Source: JAAXTT01 sp964530215
GTDB lineage: Bacteria; Bacillota; Desulfotomaculia; Desulfotomaculales; Desulfocucumaceae
NCBI GenBank assembly: GCA_964530215.1
Contig: CAZHAJ010000098.1
Span: 1-6,730, forward strand
Length of the DNA stretch: 6,730 nt
Direction: 5' to 3'
Shown here piece after piece: positions 6,439 to 6,730 of this stretch (the first letter of the stretch is position 1; each line of letters opens with the position of its first letter). Position numbers and translations under genes: made by a program. The notes below the pieces were generated by a model, which was not told the origin of the DNA, ran no database searches, and worked only from the letters and a program-made list of their open reading frames with translations.

Positions 6439-6497
6439 AGCTATCAGCTATCAGCTATCAGCTATCAGCTATCAGCTATCAGCTATCAGCTATCAGC
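6439..6497. repeat. AGCTATC heptamer array, 8.4 perfect copies
   Basis: Eight exact 7-base units from 6439 to 6494 plus AGC. No mismatch in any copy, which suggests recent expansion or homogenisation. It lies between the transaldolase -10 box and its ribosome binding site, so it would form the start of that gene's leader RNA as (GCTGATA)n. Confidence 0.97.
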
Positions 6498-6503
6498 ATT
6501 ATA
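6498..6503 (-). promoter_or_regulatory. Candidate -10 box for the transaldolase operon
   Basis: The minus strand reads TATAAT immediately next to the AGCTATC array, about 100 bases before the start codon. The -35 region 17 bases upstream (AGCCAA) is poor, and there is no TGn extension (GCG precedes it). If it is used, transcription starts inside the heptamer array. Inference from one box only. Confidence 0.4.
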
Positions 6504-6557
6504 CGCCGAATTCATGAGTTTTGGCTTTACTTTATTTTTTTTATTATTTTTTGTTTT

Positions 6558-6616
6558 ATTCTGGCTTCTGGATTCTGGCTTCTGGATTCTGTATTTTCTG
6601 GGATTCTGGATTCTGA
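6558..6616. repeat. (A/C)TTCTGG heptamer tandem array, copy B
   Basis: Units from 6558: ATTCTGG, CTTCTGG, ATTCTGG, CTTCTGG, ATTCTGT; then a disturbed unit at 6593-6602; then ATTCTGG (6603-6609) and ATTCTGA (6610-6616). Same family as the array at 3867-3908, with alternating A/C at the first base. Non-coding. Confidence 0.9.
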
Positions 6617-6639
6617 CTCTTAAGGAATACCTACAAGTA

Positions 6640-6679
6640 AGCTGGTAGCTGGTAGCTGGTAGCTGGTAGCTGGTAGCTG
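6640..6679. repeat. AGCTGGT heptamer array, 5.7 copies
   Basis: Five exact units from 6640 to 6674, then AGCTG. Compared with the 6439 array it matches 4 of 7 bases in direct orientation (AGCTATC) but 6 of 7 in inverted orientation (AGCTGAT). It is therefore better described as the same repeat family in opposite orientation. Confidence 0.95.
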
Positions 6680-6686
6680 ATTTTAC

Positions 6687-6710
6687 GCTTTCCCAGAACT
6701 GCCGAAAAGC
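6687..6710. other. Short hairpin near the right edge
   Basis: GCTTTCC (6687-6693) and GAAAAGC (6704-6710) can pair around a 10-base loop. On the minus strand the stem is seven pairs including one G-U but no T run follows; on the plus strand there is one mismatch and a T run three bases later (6715-6720). It might be the terminator of an unseen gene to the right, but neither orientation is convincing. Confidence 0.25.
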
Positions 6711-6730
6711 CTGATTTTTTCCCGTATTAT

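Larger units (their letters stand above)
6421..6632. repeat. 12-bp inverted repeat pair interleaved with heptamer arrays
   Basis: AGGTATTCCTTA (6421-6432) and TAAGGAATACCT (6621-6632) are exact reverse complements, 188 bp apart. Each is followed, after 6-7 bases, by GTAAGCT leading into an AGCT-type heptamer array. The arms enclose the first array and the TTCTGG array but not the second AGCT array. Confidence 0.75.
6397..6730. other. Repeat-rich region upstream of the transaldolase (334 bp), no gene seen
   Basis: No coding region can be supported. In plus-strand order it holds the tal ribosome binding site, one arm of a 12-bp inverted repeat (6421-6432), an AGCTATC array, a -10 box, an A/T-rich stretch, a TTCTGG array, the second 12-bp arm (6621-6632), an AGCTGGT array, and a short hairpin near the right edge. 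Confidence 0.85.

Noticed and set aside
6439..6679. CRISPR array
   Set aside because: Units are 7 bases, directly contiguous and without spacers; no cas genes are present.

Overview
The window looks like chromosomal DNA of a low-to-medium GC, spore-forming anaerobic Firmicute, most likely near the Desulfotomaculum/Pelotomaculum group. That placement is inferred from protein character, strong AAGGAGG-type ribosome binding sites and gene order, not from a database match. All six genes I can support lie on the minus strand, so transcription runs from high to low coordinates: transaldolase, DUF2062 membrane protein, rho, LysM-M23 peptidase, radical SAM protein, rpoN (cut by the left edge).

Right part (about 5232-6730). 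A transaldolase of the small FSA/TAL family is followed by a DUF2062 membrane protein, and rho begins one base after the DUF2062 stop. This resembles the Bacillus order fba - tal (ywjH) - murAB - glpX - rho - rpmE, with DUF2062 in the middle and no rpmE after rho. The transaldolase has a perfect ribosome binding site but ATC where ATG is expected. DUF2062 has no canonical start at its proper N-terminus. Upstream of the transaldolase lie about 330 non-coding bases with heptamer tandem arrays: AGCTATC x8.4, (A/C)TTCTGG, and AGCTGGT x5.7. The AGCT arrays are complementary to each other, and a 12-bp inverted repeat is interleaved with them.

Middle (about 2690-3990). The rho-M23 intergenic region (344 bp) holds a second TTCTGG array, two hairpins that fold best as minus-strand RNA (the second is a likely terminator), and a candidate promoter for a secreted protein with two LysM domains and an intact M23 zinc peptidase domain. 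That gene ends in a textbook intrinsic terminator.

Left part (1-2690). A radical SAM protein of unrecognised function, with a CxxxCxxC cluster motif and several extra cysteines, has its own extended -10 promoter. It is followed after about 86 bp by rpoN (sigma-54), which is open to the left edge with its HTH present and its RpoN box outside the window.

Functionally the window joins central carbon metabolism (transaldolase), global transcription control (Rho, sigma-54) and cell-wall remodelling (M23). The least explained parts are the heptamer system, the non-AUG starts and the radical SAM protein.
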